Assembly: GCA_029204225.1 (NCBI GenBank)
Contig: CM055098.1
Location: 49,773,120-49,837,119 of the forward strand
Length of the DNA: 64,000 bases
Origin: Diphasiastrum complanatum
Lineage: Eukaryota; Streptophyta; Lycopodiopsida; Lycopodiales; Lycopodiaceae
Reading direction: 5' to 3'
Shown here: one piece after another, positions 21,837-34,140 of the stretch
Layout: each line of letters opens with the position of its first letter
How positions within the stretch are numbered: the first letter of the stretch is position 1
Position numbers and translations under genes: made by a program
Notes under the pieces: generated by a model
Seen by the model: only the letters and a program-made list of their open reading frames with translations
What the model was told of the DNA's origin: nothing
Databases searched by the model: none

Positions 21837-24800
21837 TTACTGATAGAACTTGTATGTAGAAGCAGCTACAATGATGCCTCGAAGGCCACCAATGCTGGCG
21901 ACCATCATGAGGAGGACTCCCAAGACAATGCATATCTGCATCACCAATGCATGAAAATGAAGTTTAGAGAAATGCAATACTCTTTAAGTATCAAATACAA
22001 AATTCCACACTCCTAGATAATCACCAAAATGGGTCCACAATATCGATAACATTGGATCCTATGAGCCATCGAAAAAATAATAGACTAAGTGTGATGGCTG
22101 AATCACTACTAAGCTTATGCCAAACATTCTAAAGACAAATTAGTTGAAAATCTTGTCAAATTCTTGAGAATGACAGTGATCAAAAACATCAGCTGGAGTC
22201 TAATATTAGGTCAAAGATAACTTTTAACATTGAGGAGAAGAGCAGTTACAAAACTCACCCAATTTGTTAACCAGGATAAACTGAATAGCCTAGGCTTGTA
22301 TATAGCTAGCCACATGATACATGGCAACTGCAAAACAAGTCTATCATCATCAGCAAAAGATGTGTCTTCATATAATGATGTGCTTATCTCATGCAGAAAA
22401 TCAAAGCTTGAGAACAGAAGCCATGACTGCACTGAAGTACCCAAAAGCTAGAAACAGGAATTGAGACAAAAGTGACCCATCCCTTAACCCAAGCACACAT
22501 CTTTGCACTCAAAATTGCTGAACAGAGAGAAAAATCCTAGAATGCAAATTATTAGGTTTTGTGGATGCAAAATGCTGAACAACCAGCATGACCAAATGAC
22601 ACACAACTACTACAGAAAAGTTTGAGAGGTCAGAAAGTAAGAGCGAGCATGCTAGCTAAACTAATGAATAAATAACCTGCGCTTAACAGCATGGAAAGCT
22701 CTTTCCCTGTGCCTCTCCCCTTCCTTTTTTCTCTCAAACACCTTTAACTCATTTTGAGCTCCAACAAGAGAATGAACTAAAGGAAGACTTACAAAATAAG
22801 TGGTTGGGGCGAAAGCAAACCCTCCAAAAAAACCGAGTAGATCTCCAAAAAATGGCAGTGTGATTGCAATGAAGCAGGTCAAGGCTACATGACAAGACAA
22901 CACAGATATTTGAGTTACTAAAAAAAAGTAGAGTCAAGTTAGCATAGTAGTCAAGATGTCTAGTACACTGGTGATAATGTTGACAGTATATTTATGAGCT
23001 GGAAGGTATTCAAGGGCTTACCAACATACGTGGATCGAACAATCAGACGAAGAAGCAAACCAGGAGAAAGGCGCATTTTTTTTACAAAAACAGTTTCAAG
23101 CATATCAAAAACTGGCATGGCATAGACCTGCATAAGCAACCAGTGCAGGATTTCAGATCTACGCCTTGCTTGCGCTTGATTCATGGAGCTAAAGTTCAGA
23201 ACTTGCTCTATCTATTACAGTATTCCAAATAAGCATTTTAACTCATTTTAGAGCAATTTGCAACCGAGCTTCTCAAGACAGAATGTCTGAGTACTCCGTG
23301 TTTGATAGTATATAGCTGGATTTGAATGCATCGACCCCTCAAAAGAAAAGACGTGGAGAAGAATAAGAGTGACAATAACCTGATAGCTGCCGATGACGTG
23401 AATCACCACCATCAGGTTAGCAGTAGCAACAAGCCATGTGGGGTGCTGCAACCTTGTCAGCACGTTGTCAAAGAGTCTATCATTTCCAAAAGCCCAGTAA
23501 CCAACAAATGCCACAGGGAAATAACAAATTGCAACTACGATGTATGCCACTATTACTCCCCTCCACATGGGCGTCTTGGACGGCTTCTCAGGGGTTGAGG
23601 GGATCGTAGCTTGGATTTCTAAAACCACGTTGTGTCCTGCATATGCAAAAGCCACTTGCCCCAGGGCATTAAAGACATGGAATATTGCTCCAGCTGTTGA
23701 CTGATGTGGGTAACTGTATGAAACTCCAGGAATACGTCCATTATGTGCAGATGCACCCCACGCAATGGTTGAATAGCTGAGATAACATGGCCAAAGCATT
23801 GGTTTCAAAAATAAAAGCAATGATACACGTAAAAGCAGAAAAGATGAATATTGCAACTAAACAAAGTCCATTTTGATGTTCGGTAGATCATTAGACTTAA
23901 GAGTATCCAAAATTTCCAAGACTTGGGTTGACAAATGCACAAACCTGAGAGACATAACAGCTGCCGCCAAAGATAGACCTGATATCGAGTTAAAATTTGG
24001 CAACTGTGCCAGGAAAAAGTGGACTGATCCAAAAATAAGGATCCAATGAGACTTTTTAACATGCTTGCAAGGATGCTTGCACACCAGCATGTAGAAATTT
24101 TGGAGCGAATCTCCACCTGTCACCATGTAAACTATGTCAACCCCAACCTCAACTACTAGCTGCTGTGGCACAACAATCCAAAGGCCCAGTTTTTCTCCAA
24201 ATGCTTGCTGGCCAAGTTCATGATACCGGTCAAAACGCTTCCCCTCTACCATCTCGTGCATCTGGACCATTTGCCAAAGCGTGTATAATGTGATCACCCA
24301 AGAGAGCACCATCACAAGAACTCCTGGTCCCCTGAACCCACAATATAAAGATATTGTTTTAATGTGTAGAAATATTGGCTAAAGGAAAAGAATAGAGCAA
24401 AAGCAAACCGGGATAGAAATCTGATGTTAGGAGAATAGTGAAACTTGACTAATCCTAACTTTTATGCAGCCATAATCTTGTATACAGATACAGCAGCTCG
24501 GCATGCTATGTCTCAAAATCTAGAAAAGTGTACATTCCAATCATTGTTGAGGTCAAGAATGCTGAGGAGCTAGCAGATGAATGCATTATCAACGGACAGC
24601 TAAGAGTAAAAAAAAAATTCAGAAATTTGCTCAGAGGAAGCACAGAGCATTGTAATTCAAAGGGCTATCACGAAAGTATTTTTCGTAGCTATGGTCTCAC
24701 CAGCCTAAAAACACCATAGCAGAAGGCAAGCTTAAGACGCCTGCACCCACCATTGCTGTTACATTGTGAAATGCGGCATACCACCACTTTGCATTCCTTG

Positions 24801-27800
24801 ACCCAGTTACTGGCAGCCAATCATCGGCATTTTTTGTTGTTCGATGACTACCTTCTTCAACATATTCCTGCAATTGTTGGCAGATTTAGATTAAGAATGG
24901 TTTTCAAAAAAAGAAAAAGCCATAGCATAACTCCAACGTATCTGAACTATTGGAATTTCAGCAATTCATTTTTCCAACATGTTGAACAAGAGAAAGACAA
25001 AGTTTTCTGATTTCACATTTTTGTACTACGTATCCATAGAATGTGATATCTAGTCATTATACATTAATTCAAATTGTTACATAAAGTAGACTTAAGTTTA
25101 TTGAAACAGTCAACTGAAAATCTTGTAAAGAATTTTAAGCACAATGTTGAGTTCTTCCACAGTATGTAGCTTAGAATTTTGTAAGCGAAAATAGAAAATT
25201 GTTTATTTGAAGCGATGAAGTGTTTGCAAAAAACAACTAAGAACTCTCTAGGTTACAGATGAATTAGGCGCACTGGCATTCATTCATTTTCTTCTCTTAT
25301 ATGTCCTCATCACTGCGACTGATGTGAGAACTCGTGACCTCAAGTAGAGGAAAGGAAGTTTTCATCAACATTCCACTTATTGGAGGAACCACTGGCATTG
25401 GTTGGAATTTTTTTTAACTGATTGAACTGGAGGCTACATGCAAATTGAAGTACTTTTTTAATAAAATAAAATCAAACAAAGAAAACGAAATCAGGTCTCG
25501 TCTATTTTCGAACAGTCTTGTTGACAGAATGCAAAAAGGGTAAATTCTCCTCATGTCAGAGAAAGGTGACACATTGCAGAGCACAAGACTTGGGAAAACT
25601 AACCCAATATTGGAGTTCGTGTATGACCAGGAGAAATACGTTGAAAATTAGCTCAAAATATACTAAAAAATTAGCTCAAAATGATTTGGCTCTGTCCAGG
25701 ACAAAGAAATTACGCCTACTACATTACCATGAAGATTTCCCTCAAATTTGTTGCTCAAATGAAAATTCATTAGGCTGTGACAGGTCCCTCCGCAAAATAT
25801 ACCGTGAAAGTCCATAATCAGAAATTTACACGACCATAATTTTTTTTACTGATGTTAAAAATTTTATCCTGATAAATCTTAGGAGTCCATAAGAAAAAGT
25901 TACATACCCATAGATTATTAAGCCTGCAGGTAAAAAAGTTTGAACAAGATTGATGAATCAATTTACTGTAGATAATGATGGCCGAAAAGTTTTTACATGA
26001 CCCATTGGAAGGCTTCGGAGTAAGTGTAACTGAGATTTTACATCTCACCCTAATTTCTCAAATGACCCTTACCACGAGTAAAAGGCGACAAGAAAAACCA
26101 CTCCCCAGTACGTAATGGATTTTTGGTGACTATTCTGCCCATTTCTGAACAGATTAAAAAGCAGAATAGTCACCTATCTTTTAAAAACAAATTTAGTGCA
26201 GATTCGGCCTGCGTCTGCCACGTGGCAGCATCGGATTGGTCTCAAATTTTTTTAGTGCTGATTCTGTTTGCACCTGCCACGTGGCAGCTAAGGATTGGTT
26301 TAAAAAGGGTCCAAAAATTCATTACGCAATGGAAGGGGCCGGGCAGAGGCCATTCTGCCCAAAAGGGGCCGAGCCTAAAAATTTTGGAAATCCGAACCGG
26401 CCAGAATGGCCTCTGCCCGGCTCATTCCATAATACATTGAACGCATTACTCCCCCTCGCTCTGTAATTAGTACCTCTGAGAATGAGAAATTATTTACATT
26501 GGGAGCAGTTATGAAACCTGTTGTGACTCCCTGGCATTCTGAAGTTCAAAGTAAAAGCAACTTTTTAACCGAGTAAAAAAAAAAAAAACTTTGAAGTATT
26601 GGTTTTTAAGTAGAAAACTTAAGAACACCTCTGAAATAAAGTCACCTTCTATTCAGATCATTTATTTGAAAGACGAGGCTGCCTGTAAAAATTAACGCTG
26701 TATGTGCATGTTTTACTTGTTGACTCCCGCCTTGAGGTGAAATTAGAAAGGGCCCTTAAGAAACCTCTTTACAGGCAGTGCTTGAAAGAAAACCAATACG
26801 TCCTACAAAAAGAGCCTTACAGGCCGATTGTTGCAGTCAACATTTTATCTATTAGTTTCAAAGTGTGGGTCTTTACATGTTGAGAATCTACTAGTTTTAG
26901 CTGTAAATTTCAAATATGTAGGAGTATTTTACAAATTTATTGCTTTTATCGAAGCACTGTGGGTTTTTTATAAGCTTGGCTAACATAGATTGTTGACTCT
27001 ACTTGAATATGCCTACACTTAATGAACCATGGCAGACCTGAATACCAGTCCTTTATTCTAAAAAGCCTTTCGAGTTGCAACAGCTGCCAGTGTATGTGAC
27101 CTCTGGCAGGTTGGGGGAAGGAATGGCTATCATGAAGGAATGGGTCAATTCTCAGACTGGTAGGGCCATGAACACCTTATGAGCTAACGCTAAATCTACA
27201 TTAATTCTGAGCTATGCAAAACACCTCAGAACCTGAACTGCAACCTGACATACAAGCATATCACACAAGTGAGTCGTGATACAACCTTTTAAAATCAGTG
27301 TCAAGAATAACAATAGCATGAATAAACTGCAACCTGATAGACAAGCAGCCGACACGGTGCTGTGAAAGTAGCTTGAAGGATAGCCATGGCCCATTAGCAC
27401 GTGATTGATTATGGGTATTAGGAATTACGTGACAAGATGGTGCACAAGCTGTGTTCAAGTCACAACTGTAAAAAGGAAACAAGAAATATCATATAACAGG
27501 CATTCTGAGATGCAAATCAACCCAAAAAGGTCTGAACTACCCCAAAAGGATTAAAATATTTTTCAGCGCTCTTCTCAGACAGGTATCGAAGAGGATTACA
27601 GTCATAATTATCACTCTAGGAAAATATGGAGTCAATTTTGAGCTTTCAATCCATTATCAGGCTTCTAGACAGGCATTCAAAACTTCTAGCTATATTTTGA
27701 AACAAAGCAATGACTATTCTGATACATGCAAGCCGATTGTGAAGAAAACAAGCTTTCTGATGCATGTCATGGCTCTAGCTAGACAGTCATTCAAAGCTTT

Positions 27801-28316
27801 GAGCTGTACAGTGAAACAACGCAAGTATCGTTCTGATACTTGCAAGCCAGAGAGAGCTTTCAGCTAATGCATATCAGGACTCTCGCTAGACCGGCGTAAA
27901 AGCTTCAAGCTCTAATTTGAAACAAAGCAAGTATATTTCTGATACAAGCAAGCCAATAGTCAAGAAAACAAACTTTCTACTGCATATCGGGACTCTTGCT
28001 AGACAGGCAGAAGCTATACATTGAAACAAGTATCGTCCTGATACATGCAAATCCATTACGAATGAAAAAAGCTTTCTAAACCAATTATCTCAGCGTTCTA
28101 GCTACTCAGGCAGACAAAGGCTCAAGCTATTATTGATACAAAGCTAGCATCTTTCTAATACAAAAAACCGATGATTAAGAAACCAAACTGCAATAATTGA
28201 ATGCAATTGCATAATGAGACAACCTTGAAAGCCTGAGCAGTAGATGGAGGGGATCCTTGCGCTCCATTTGCATCCCCTGCATCCAAGTCAAGCGACCCTC
28301 TGTTAACAGTTCCCAT
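21837..28316 (-). CDS. LHT: Lysine/histidine transporter-like amino acid permease, 8 exons
   Basis: Host gene. Exons (minus order): 28316-28224, 24867-24701, 24331-23945, 23776-23380, 23127-23022, 22884-22793, 22327-22259, 21935-21837. All introns are GT-AG, phases agree, and the sum is 1410 bases, giving 469 residues plus TAA. LHT1-type proteins are usually about 440-450 residues; the extra length is a hydrophilic start ([20 protein letters not shown]). Family motifs in order: [20 protein letters not shown] (about 51-70), [113 protein letters not shown] and [17 protein letters not shown]. About ten hydrophobic segments of the amino acid/auxin permease fold are visible. The family imports amino acids with protons at the plasma membrane. 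No defect is seen. Subfamily and substrate are inferred from similarity only. Confidence 0.93.
24868..26109. other. LHT intron 1, exon-2-proximal part
   Basis: No coding sequence. A sequence resembling the 21335 SINE candidate lies on the minus strand near 25320-25400. Otherwise AT-rich intron. Confidence 0.5.
26110..26435 (-). mobile_element. Fold-back (MITE-like) element, copy 1, in LHT intron 1
   Basis: Bounded by GTAATGGAT on the left and CCATAATAC on the right, imperfect inverted ends. It contains a perfect 20-base inverted repeat, GCCGGGCAGAGGCCATTCTG at 26338-26357 against its complement at 26402-26421. A second stem, GGTGACTATTCTGC/GCAGAATAGTCACC, lies near 26126-26175. Two imperfect direct copies of a block with GCCACGTGGCAGC lie at 26198-26310. 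A relative in the opposite orientation is at 34740-35101. It encodes nothing. Confidence 0.7.
27665..28175. repeat. Degenerate minisatellite of about 110 bp, five units, in LHT intron 1
   Basis: Units start with GCTAGACAGGC-like sequence at 27665, 27779, 27886, 27999 and 28102 (steps 114, 107, 113, 103). Each unit carries TTGAAACAAAGCAAGTAT, TCTGATACATGCAAGCC and GAAAACAAGCTTTCT or variants. It ends about 50 bases inside the exon 1 donor. Confidence 0.85.
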
Positions 28317-28585
28317 TGCTGCTACTCAAGCCTTGCCTTGCCTTGCCTGATCCTCCTTCCCTACTCCACTACAATCAAAATTGCAATCAACCCACTCCAA
28401 AACTAATCTGCATCAACATGGGTTGCTCAACACAACACAGAAGCCAAAGGAAGGCAACACCACCACATTAATATCTGAGTCCGCAAGAAGAGGGGCTCGT
28501 GGACAGATAGCCGCGGAGCCTGACTTTGCAAAGACTTGGAAATGCAAGAATGAAAGGGAATTACAAAGGGTTGCTATCAAAAGGC

Positions 28586-28600
28586 ATATATATATATCGA
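28586..28600 (-). promoter_or_regulatory. Candidate TATA box of the LHT gene
   Basis: The minus strand reads CGATATATATATATGCC about 275 bases upstream of the LHT start codon. Upstream of it the strand is GA-rich (the CT-rich run at 28630-28690). It is placed by position and composition only. Confidence 0.35.
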
Positions 28601-28699
28601 TGCCGCAAAAGCATCCCGTCTTTCTTGCTGTCTTGCCTCTCTCGCTCTCTCTAATTATATTTTCGTGCTTTCGTGTCTCTCTCTCGGATATTCAACCAC

Positions 28700-29826
28700 T
28701 AACCGAGGAAGTAACCATGGTTAAGTTTGTGAGACCCTTGTTGTAATTTGTTGATGTCATGAGGCATGACCTCTTTGCTTATGCGGCAAATAGAGGGCAA
28801 CATATTATGAAAGACCTCATGGCCATGGTTTAAAGATAAATGATGTGGCACCTCTAATGCCCCACCCACACTCATGCAAGGGTGGAGGTTTCCGTGGGAG
28901 CCAAATCCATGATCTCTCACCTTTTAGAAAGAGCGAGTTGCTTCTTTAATGGGGTGCAATGACAAGTTTAGCTACTATCCAATATGTGTTCTTTTGGGTG
29001 GGGCCTTGACTTCCACGTTGGTTGTCGTTGAATATATGATATGCTCAAAATACTCAACACTAGATACTCTTAACTAAGAGAGCCCACTGCAATCTTATAT
29101 AGGAGGGACAAGCAAGTTAGATGCTCGATGCTTGGCTAACTATGGGTTTAGCTAGCTAGTCTCACGCACGGACTTCAATTCATGTGTACATGTCATGGTG
29201 TAACATCCATTTTAAAGGTGACGTGGTTACTATCAAGGGTGGGTGTTGTATGAGCCTTTGTACGTACAAAATGTACGTGCATGCATAATTTATTAGCATC
29301 TATTGAGTTGGCACTTTAATAAATAAGAGATCATGATAGCCACCCTATTGATGCCTTCTAAAAAGTCAATATAAAACATGATGCTCCATATTTTGACAAT
29401 TTGTATCATAGATTGGTATTTCATAAAAGTTGTGTTGCACATGTTATTGGGAATCGGTCGAATTGACACACGCTTGTTCCATGAGGGAACACGGTACATG
29501 GTACCTTATCTACATGTCATGGTGTAGGATTGGATTTCAAGATAAAGTGGTATCACGCTTTGAAGTTCTACATGGAGCTTACGTAAAAACTTAGATTTGT
29601 ACATGGTACGCTAGTAGCCACTGAGTTGTCACGAAATAAGTGGTAATGGCAAGCTTTTGAAAATTCAGTCTATAGTTGTTATATCACATGTCAACGATTT
29701 TGCGTTCTGATTTGAATTCAATTGAAGGTGTATGTTGTTCTATACACATGCTATTGGCAATTGGCTCATGTCTTAGAAAGGAAGATGTCAATTATCTGCA
29801 TAGAACAAGCCTTGACATGTCGAAAG
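28700..29826. other. Intergenic sequence
   Basis: No gene, no repeat partner and no RNA gene recognised. Confidence 0.45.
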
Positions 29827-30300
29827 TGTTGAACGTACAGTGTTTAGGACCCTAAATGAATCTACAAAAGATCCTCAAGAGTATGGATACTAGGTTAATC
29901 AATCTATTACAAAACTAGCACTCAAATCTTGATCTAGATTGGCAATTTTGATCTAATCAAGCAAGAACAATCACGTATTGATCAAAACACTATAGAACAA
30001 TCCCACACATGTGATGTACGAATTGTAGTACGTCCTATTAACATAGAATCAACTTCACTAAGTTTAGATTGCATTCACATCAAAAAAATCAAACACAAAT
30101 GGTGTAAAAGCTCCAAATTGTCAAAAATTATTCTCTCTCCCACAATGGAATGAATGATTGATAGTACAAAGGAGATGCTTTCCATGGCTGGTTGAGCAGG
30201 TTCAACATGTGAACAACATGTGTTTAGTGGGACCTAATTATCATGCCTGCTCTTGTCGTCATCTCTATTTGCTCATCTCCATAAAGAATATGTGACGTAG
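29827..30300 (-). repeat. Diverged LTR of the Copia-F family, right limit uncertain
   Basis: Collinear with the Copia-F LTR: TGTT...GTTTAGGACC.TAAATG.ATCTACAAAA, then TTGATCTAGATTGGCAATTT, the CACACATGTG palindrome variant with a following GTAGTACG, and CTCCCACAATGG. No internal element sequence adjoins it, so it is a solo LTR or a fragment. The right end fades between 30200 and 30480. Confidence 0.65.
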
Positions 30301-31439
30301 AAAATCTTGCTCAATTTCTCCACTTTGTGGTTTATTGAATATATGAGATCATGTTTTAGTATAAGAGTTATCCATCATGTTTGAGGGTTTTATCTAAAAC
30401 TCAATTGTGTTCTTGAAGCCCTTAATAGGTTCATGACATATCATAGAAAGCCCTTCTAGGATCTTTTGTAGGTCTTGTTATTGAGTCCAATCCAAAATGG
30501 GATTAGTGGCAAGCAAGAGGTTTTTTAAAGGTTGTAGCAAAGGCATTATTGTTTGGGCTTGAAAAAAAAGCACATTCTTGTGCAAACAACATTTTGAAAT
30601 AGAACTATTGGGGGGGGGGGGGGGGGTAGCAAAGAGATCATGATATGAAGCCTACAACAAATTCATTTTGGCCCAAAAAGAGTTGGTGTGACAAATGTTT
30701 CCTAATTTAGAGAGGCTAAATCGACATAAAATGGGGAGGTTAAATTGAGAAAAAGGTGGAAGCATCAAATCCAAATTTGGGAGATGTGATTTGATAAGCA
30801 AAATCTCATCTCAATAGTGTAACAATGTTCTCTTGAAATGTGTGTGGACATTGCACAATATATTGAGTTCAAAATGGTTCAAGATTATCCGTAAACTACT
30901 AATGGAAGCCAAAGAACAAAGATTTTTATGGAGGTTTCTAATGAAATTTTCTCACAATTATTCATTTCAAAAAACATGTGTTTCAATATGTCTTATAATA
31001 AACTATAAACATGATGTATATAAGCAAGCTACAATCTTAATGGTAAGTGTTTTGTGACTCCGGATTTTATTTTTAGTGGGAATTTAAAAGTTTGTGAATG
31101 TACACATGGGAAATTGGCCCACACGAATTATGACTCCCATGTAGAATGGATAGCATTGAACACCTTCAACCATTATTTATAAGCTCATAGTGAAAGGAAA
31201 TCCAGCAAAGACAAAGATTACTCAGCCCCTTTTGACGAACTTTCCCTAGAGGGCCTTTTGACAGATACTCCTGCTCCCTCTGCTCAACTATGTGTCCTTC
31301 TGAAATGGGACAAAATTAAATCAACAAGTTTTCTACTCGAATACTCAAGGCATTGGCACAAGTTAAAAATCAAGATTCACATGTTGTGTATACTTAGGTC
31401 AAGTGCAGAAATGGAACTGCCTCTCAGGTTGCTACTCTT
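30301..31439. other. Intergenic sequence with a 17-base G run
   Basis: A G homopolymer at 30610-30626 is the only distinctive item. No gene seen. Confidence 0.5.
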
Positions 31440-32205
31440 TTTTCTATTTTGTACTCCTTCACTGCTCCTCCTTACACGTTGCTTATGAATGTGATTACTT
31501 GGAACGTTAGAGGTCTCAATTTTCCTATTCGTTGCTCTTTGCTCTTTCACTATCTCTTGACTCTCCGTCACTCTATCTTGGTCGTTTGCCTCCAAGAAAC
31601 CAAATTGAGCGATTTTCTCCTTAATGTTTTAACCAAATCATTTGCCCGCAATTTCAATTACTTTTGTACCCCTATTGATGGTACCCGTGGCGGCTTGGTG
31701 ACCCTTGTCTCTAGAGATTGGAAGCTAGCTTCTCACTTCTCCCTTCCTTGTGGTCATGCAAATATCTGCACTATTTCTAATTTTGGTTTTTTTTTTTTGA
31801 ATATTTTCAACGTTTACGCTCCTAACTCTCCCGTTACTTGTGCTGACCTCTGGAATGGCATCTCTCTACGTCACTCGATATAAATCATGAACAAATTACT
31901 CATTTGGAATGAAGACCTCCGCTCTACCCTTACCATTTAAATATATGTCTTCTCATATTTGGGAGATATCATAGACTACTCATGGTCCTTCATCCACCAA
32001 CAAGGGCTTCCCCTCTCCTCAAATCCTCTCTCAAGCAAATTCTCTCCTCCATCTCTTTAGACATGGCTTGTGCTGCTGACCCGCCCCTTCGATGTACTTC
32101 TTTGAATGTGAGCCTTGGGGTTTCCATTACTAGGTCTCATGTGCCTCATCTACATGAATCTATGCTCATTTCCATTGCTTTGTACTCTTTCTTTCATACC
32201 TAATC
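31440..32205 (+). pseudogene. LINE endonuclease relic
   Basis: Opens at 31485 with MNVITWNVRGLNFPIRC, the AP-endonuclease start of L1-type plant LINEs. It continues with LVVCLQETKLSDFLLN, the catalytic glutamate motif, and GTRGGLVTLVSRDWKL, then NIFNVYAPNSPVTCADLW, and breaks near 31880. Weak endonuclease-like sequence continues to about 32200. The reverse transcriptase is not present. The coding sequence is truncated and frame-broken. Confidence 0.8.
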
Positions 32206-33016
32206 TCATGAATTGGATTTTTGAACCTTATTTTTACTTGTTTGTGTTGGTATTCTTTGACGACATCCTGGTATATAGTAGAAACATGGAAGAGCATGCG
32301 AAACATTTGGACACAGGTTTAAGTATTCTTCGAGAATGCAAGTTGTTTGCAAAGATTACCAAATGTGAATTCGCTCAAGATAAGGTGGAATACTTGGGGC
32401 ACATTGTGTCCAAGAAGGGAATCAAGGTGGACCAGAAGACTACTATAATAGAAGATTCATCCGGGACTTTTCAAAAGTTGCAGCACCACTTACCCATCTT
32501 TTGAGGAAGGATAAGCTTGAATGGAATGAAGGAACTCAGATGGATTTCGAAGCTCTCAAGTAATCCTTGGTAACAGCTCCTTTATTGGTGCAACCCAACT
32601 TTAACTTACCCTTCATGGTTATAGTGGACGCTAGTGGCACAAGGTTAGGAGCTATGTTGAGTCAGTCAAATGGAATCATTGCCTGCGAAAGTAGGAAACT
32701 CACTGACAAAGAAGCATCATATTCTACTCATGATAAGGAGATGTTGTCAATTGTGCATGCACTTAAGAAATGGCAACACTATTTATATGGGTCTAAACTA
32801 TTGATTAAAAGTGATCATCATAGTTTGAAATATTTCTTGAGCCAAAAACAACTGAATGATAAGCAAAAGAAATGATTGTCACAAGTTCAATCCTATGATT
32901 TTAACATTGAATATCTTAAGGGAACGGACAATGTAGTTGCATATGCGCTATCGAGGATATGGTCTCTAATAATGAACGCATCTTTGGAATTTACAGAGAA
33001 ATATGCAGGTTACTAG
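32206..33016 (+). pseudogene. Gypsy-C reverse transcriptase/RNase H fragment inside the LINE relic
   Basis: Same family as Gypsy-B. It starts MNWIFEPYFYLFVLVFFDDI with an intact FFDD site, then LVYSRNMEEHAKHL and KITKCEFAQDKVEYLGHIVS. A deletion after KVDQKT removes most of the connection and resumes at RRFIRDFSKVAAPLTHLL. RNase H follows: FMVIVDASGTRLGAMLSQ, LTDKEASYSTHDKEMLSIVH, then a stop after NDKQKK and YDFNIEYLKGTDNVVAYALS. It ends near 33016 before integrase. Neither end has an LTR. Confidence 0.88.
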
Positions 33017-33640
33017 GCATAACGCCCTCTTTCTACTTCCCTTTCTACTAATTGTGATAATAAATGGATTTTCAAGGCCATGGATAAGCTAGAAAAAATA
33101 TCATATTCCTCTGTCTACTCTACGATCAAAGAGCCCCTCTTTATGTTCTCTTGGTTCAACTCCAAGTGGAACCATTCTAATCCCCCTCGTTTATGGAAGG
33201 CCATATTTCGCCATACCCATACAATCAGGCATGGCAAAATTCTTCACTCAAAATCTTCTCACTCAAAATTCTCCAGTTTTCTCTCCCTTTTTGTGCCAAT
33301 TATAGGGGTAATGTGTCGCATGTCTGTTCCAATTGCAAAACATTAGATGAGGACATGATACAATTGTTTTTTCATTGTTATGCCCCACTTTGAAAATCAG
33401 TGGCTGACCTGTTCATTGCATGCTTTCATGTCAGATTCAGGAGGTTCAACCATTTTCATTTATTGCTTACTGACATTACTTTTGAGGATACAACTATTAA
33501 TGCTTATTGGCAATGTATCGAAGTTACTACGCTTTGGAACATGAGGAATTTTCTGATTTGTAAGCCTTCGGTTCTTTTACCTTGTACTTTTTGTACAAAT
33601 CTATGTTTAACTTTTTGAGAGAGAAAAAAAAAACTATGGG
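33017..33640 (+). pseudogene. LINE C-terminal (zf-RVT-like) relic
   Basis: Resumes LINE-type sequence in several frames: RLWKAIF, then CANYRGNVSHVCSNCKTLDE and MIQLFFHCYAP. That is the cysteine/histidine pattern of the zinc-binding domain after LINE reverse transcriptase. It continues through FHLLLTDITF and IEVTTLWNMRNF, a typical end. Together with 31440-32205 it brackets the Gypsy fragment in the right order. Confidence 0.7.
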
Positions 33641-34140
33641 CTTTCTCCATATATGCAAAAAGACCTGATGTATGATTGTTAGAAAGTTGTTGAAAGGGGC
33701 CAAAATACATGGAGTGCCAAAATCCAAAATGGCATTGAAAATGCACATGTAATTATATGCACAATGCAATAATATCACCACCATGGCAATCATAGCAATA
33801 TTGTATATAGTGCACTATCCACTGACCTATTGAGATTAAAAATGGAAATATTTATTCTATTAGGATGAATAATTACCAACTTTCACTCGAAGCGGTCGAT
33901 GGATGAGCTAGGTCGAGTGATATCAATAATGAGATCGGTCAAGTGATCTTAGTGGCCAATGGAATTGCACGTGTAGTAGCCAATGTAATTGCAAGTGTTT
34001 GAAAAATTGAAAAAAGTATGTGGTTATTCCCAAAAAAAATGCCATTGGCAAGCCCAAAAGCAATCCCCAATATTTTTTAGTTTTCCACAATATAGAAAGT
34101 CTTGTCCCATAATCTCTAGGATCTAGCACCACCGGCAACT
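33641..34140. other. Spacer
   Basis: No gene or repeat recognised. Confidence 0.4.

Noticed and set aside
27665-28175. CRISPR-like array
   Set aside because: Units are diverged head-to-tail repeats without conserved repeat/unique spacer structure, in a plant intron.
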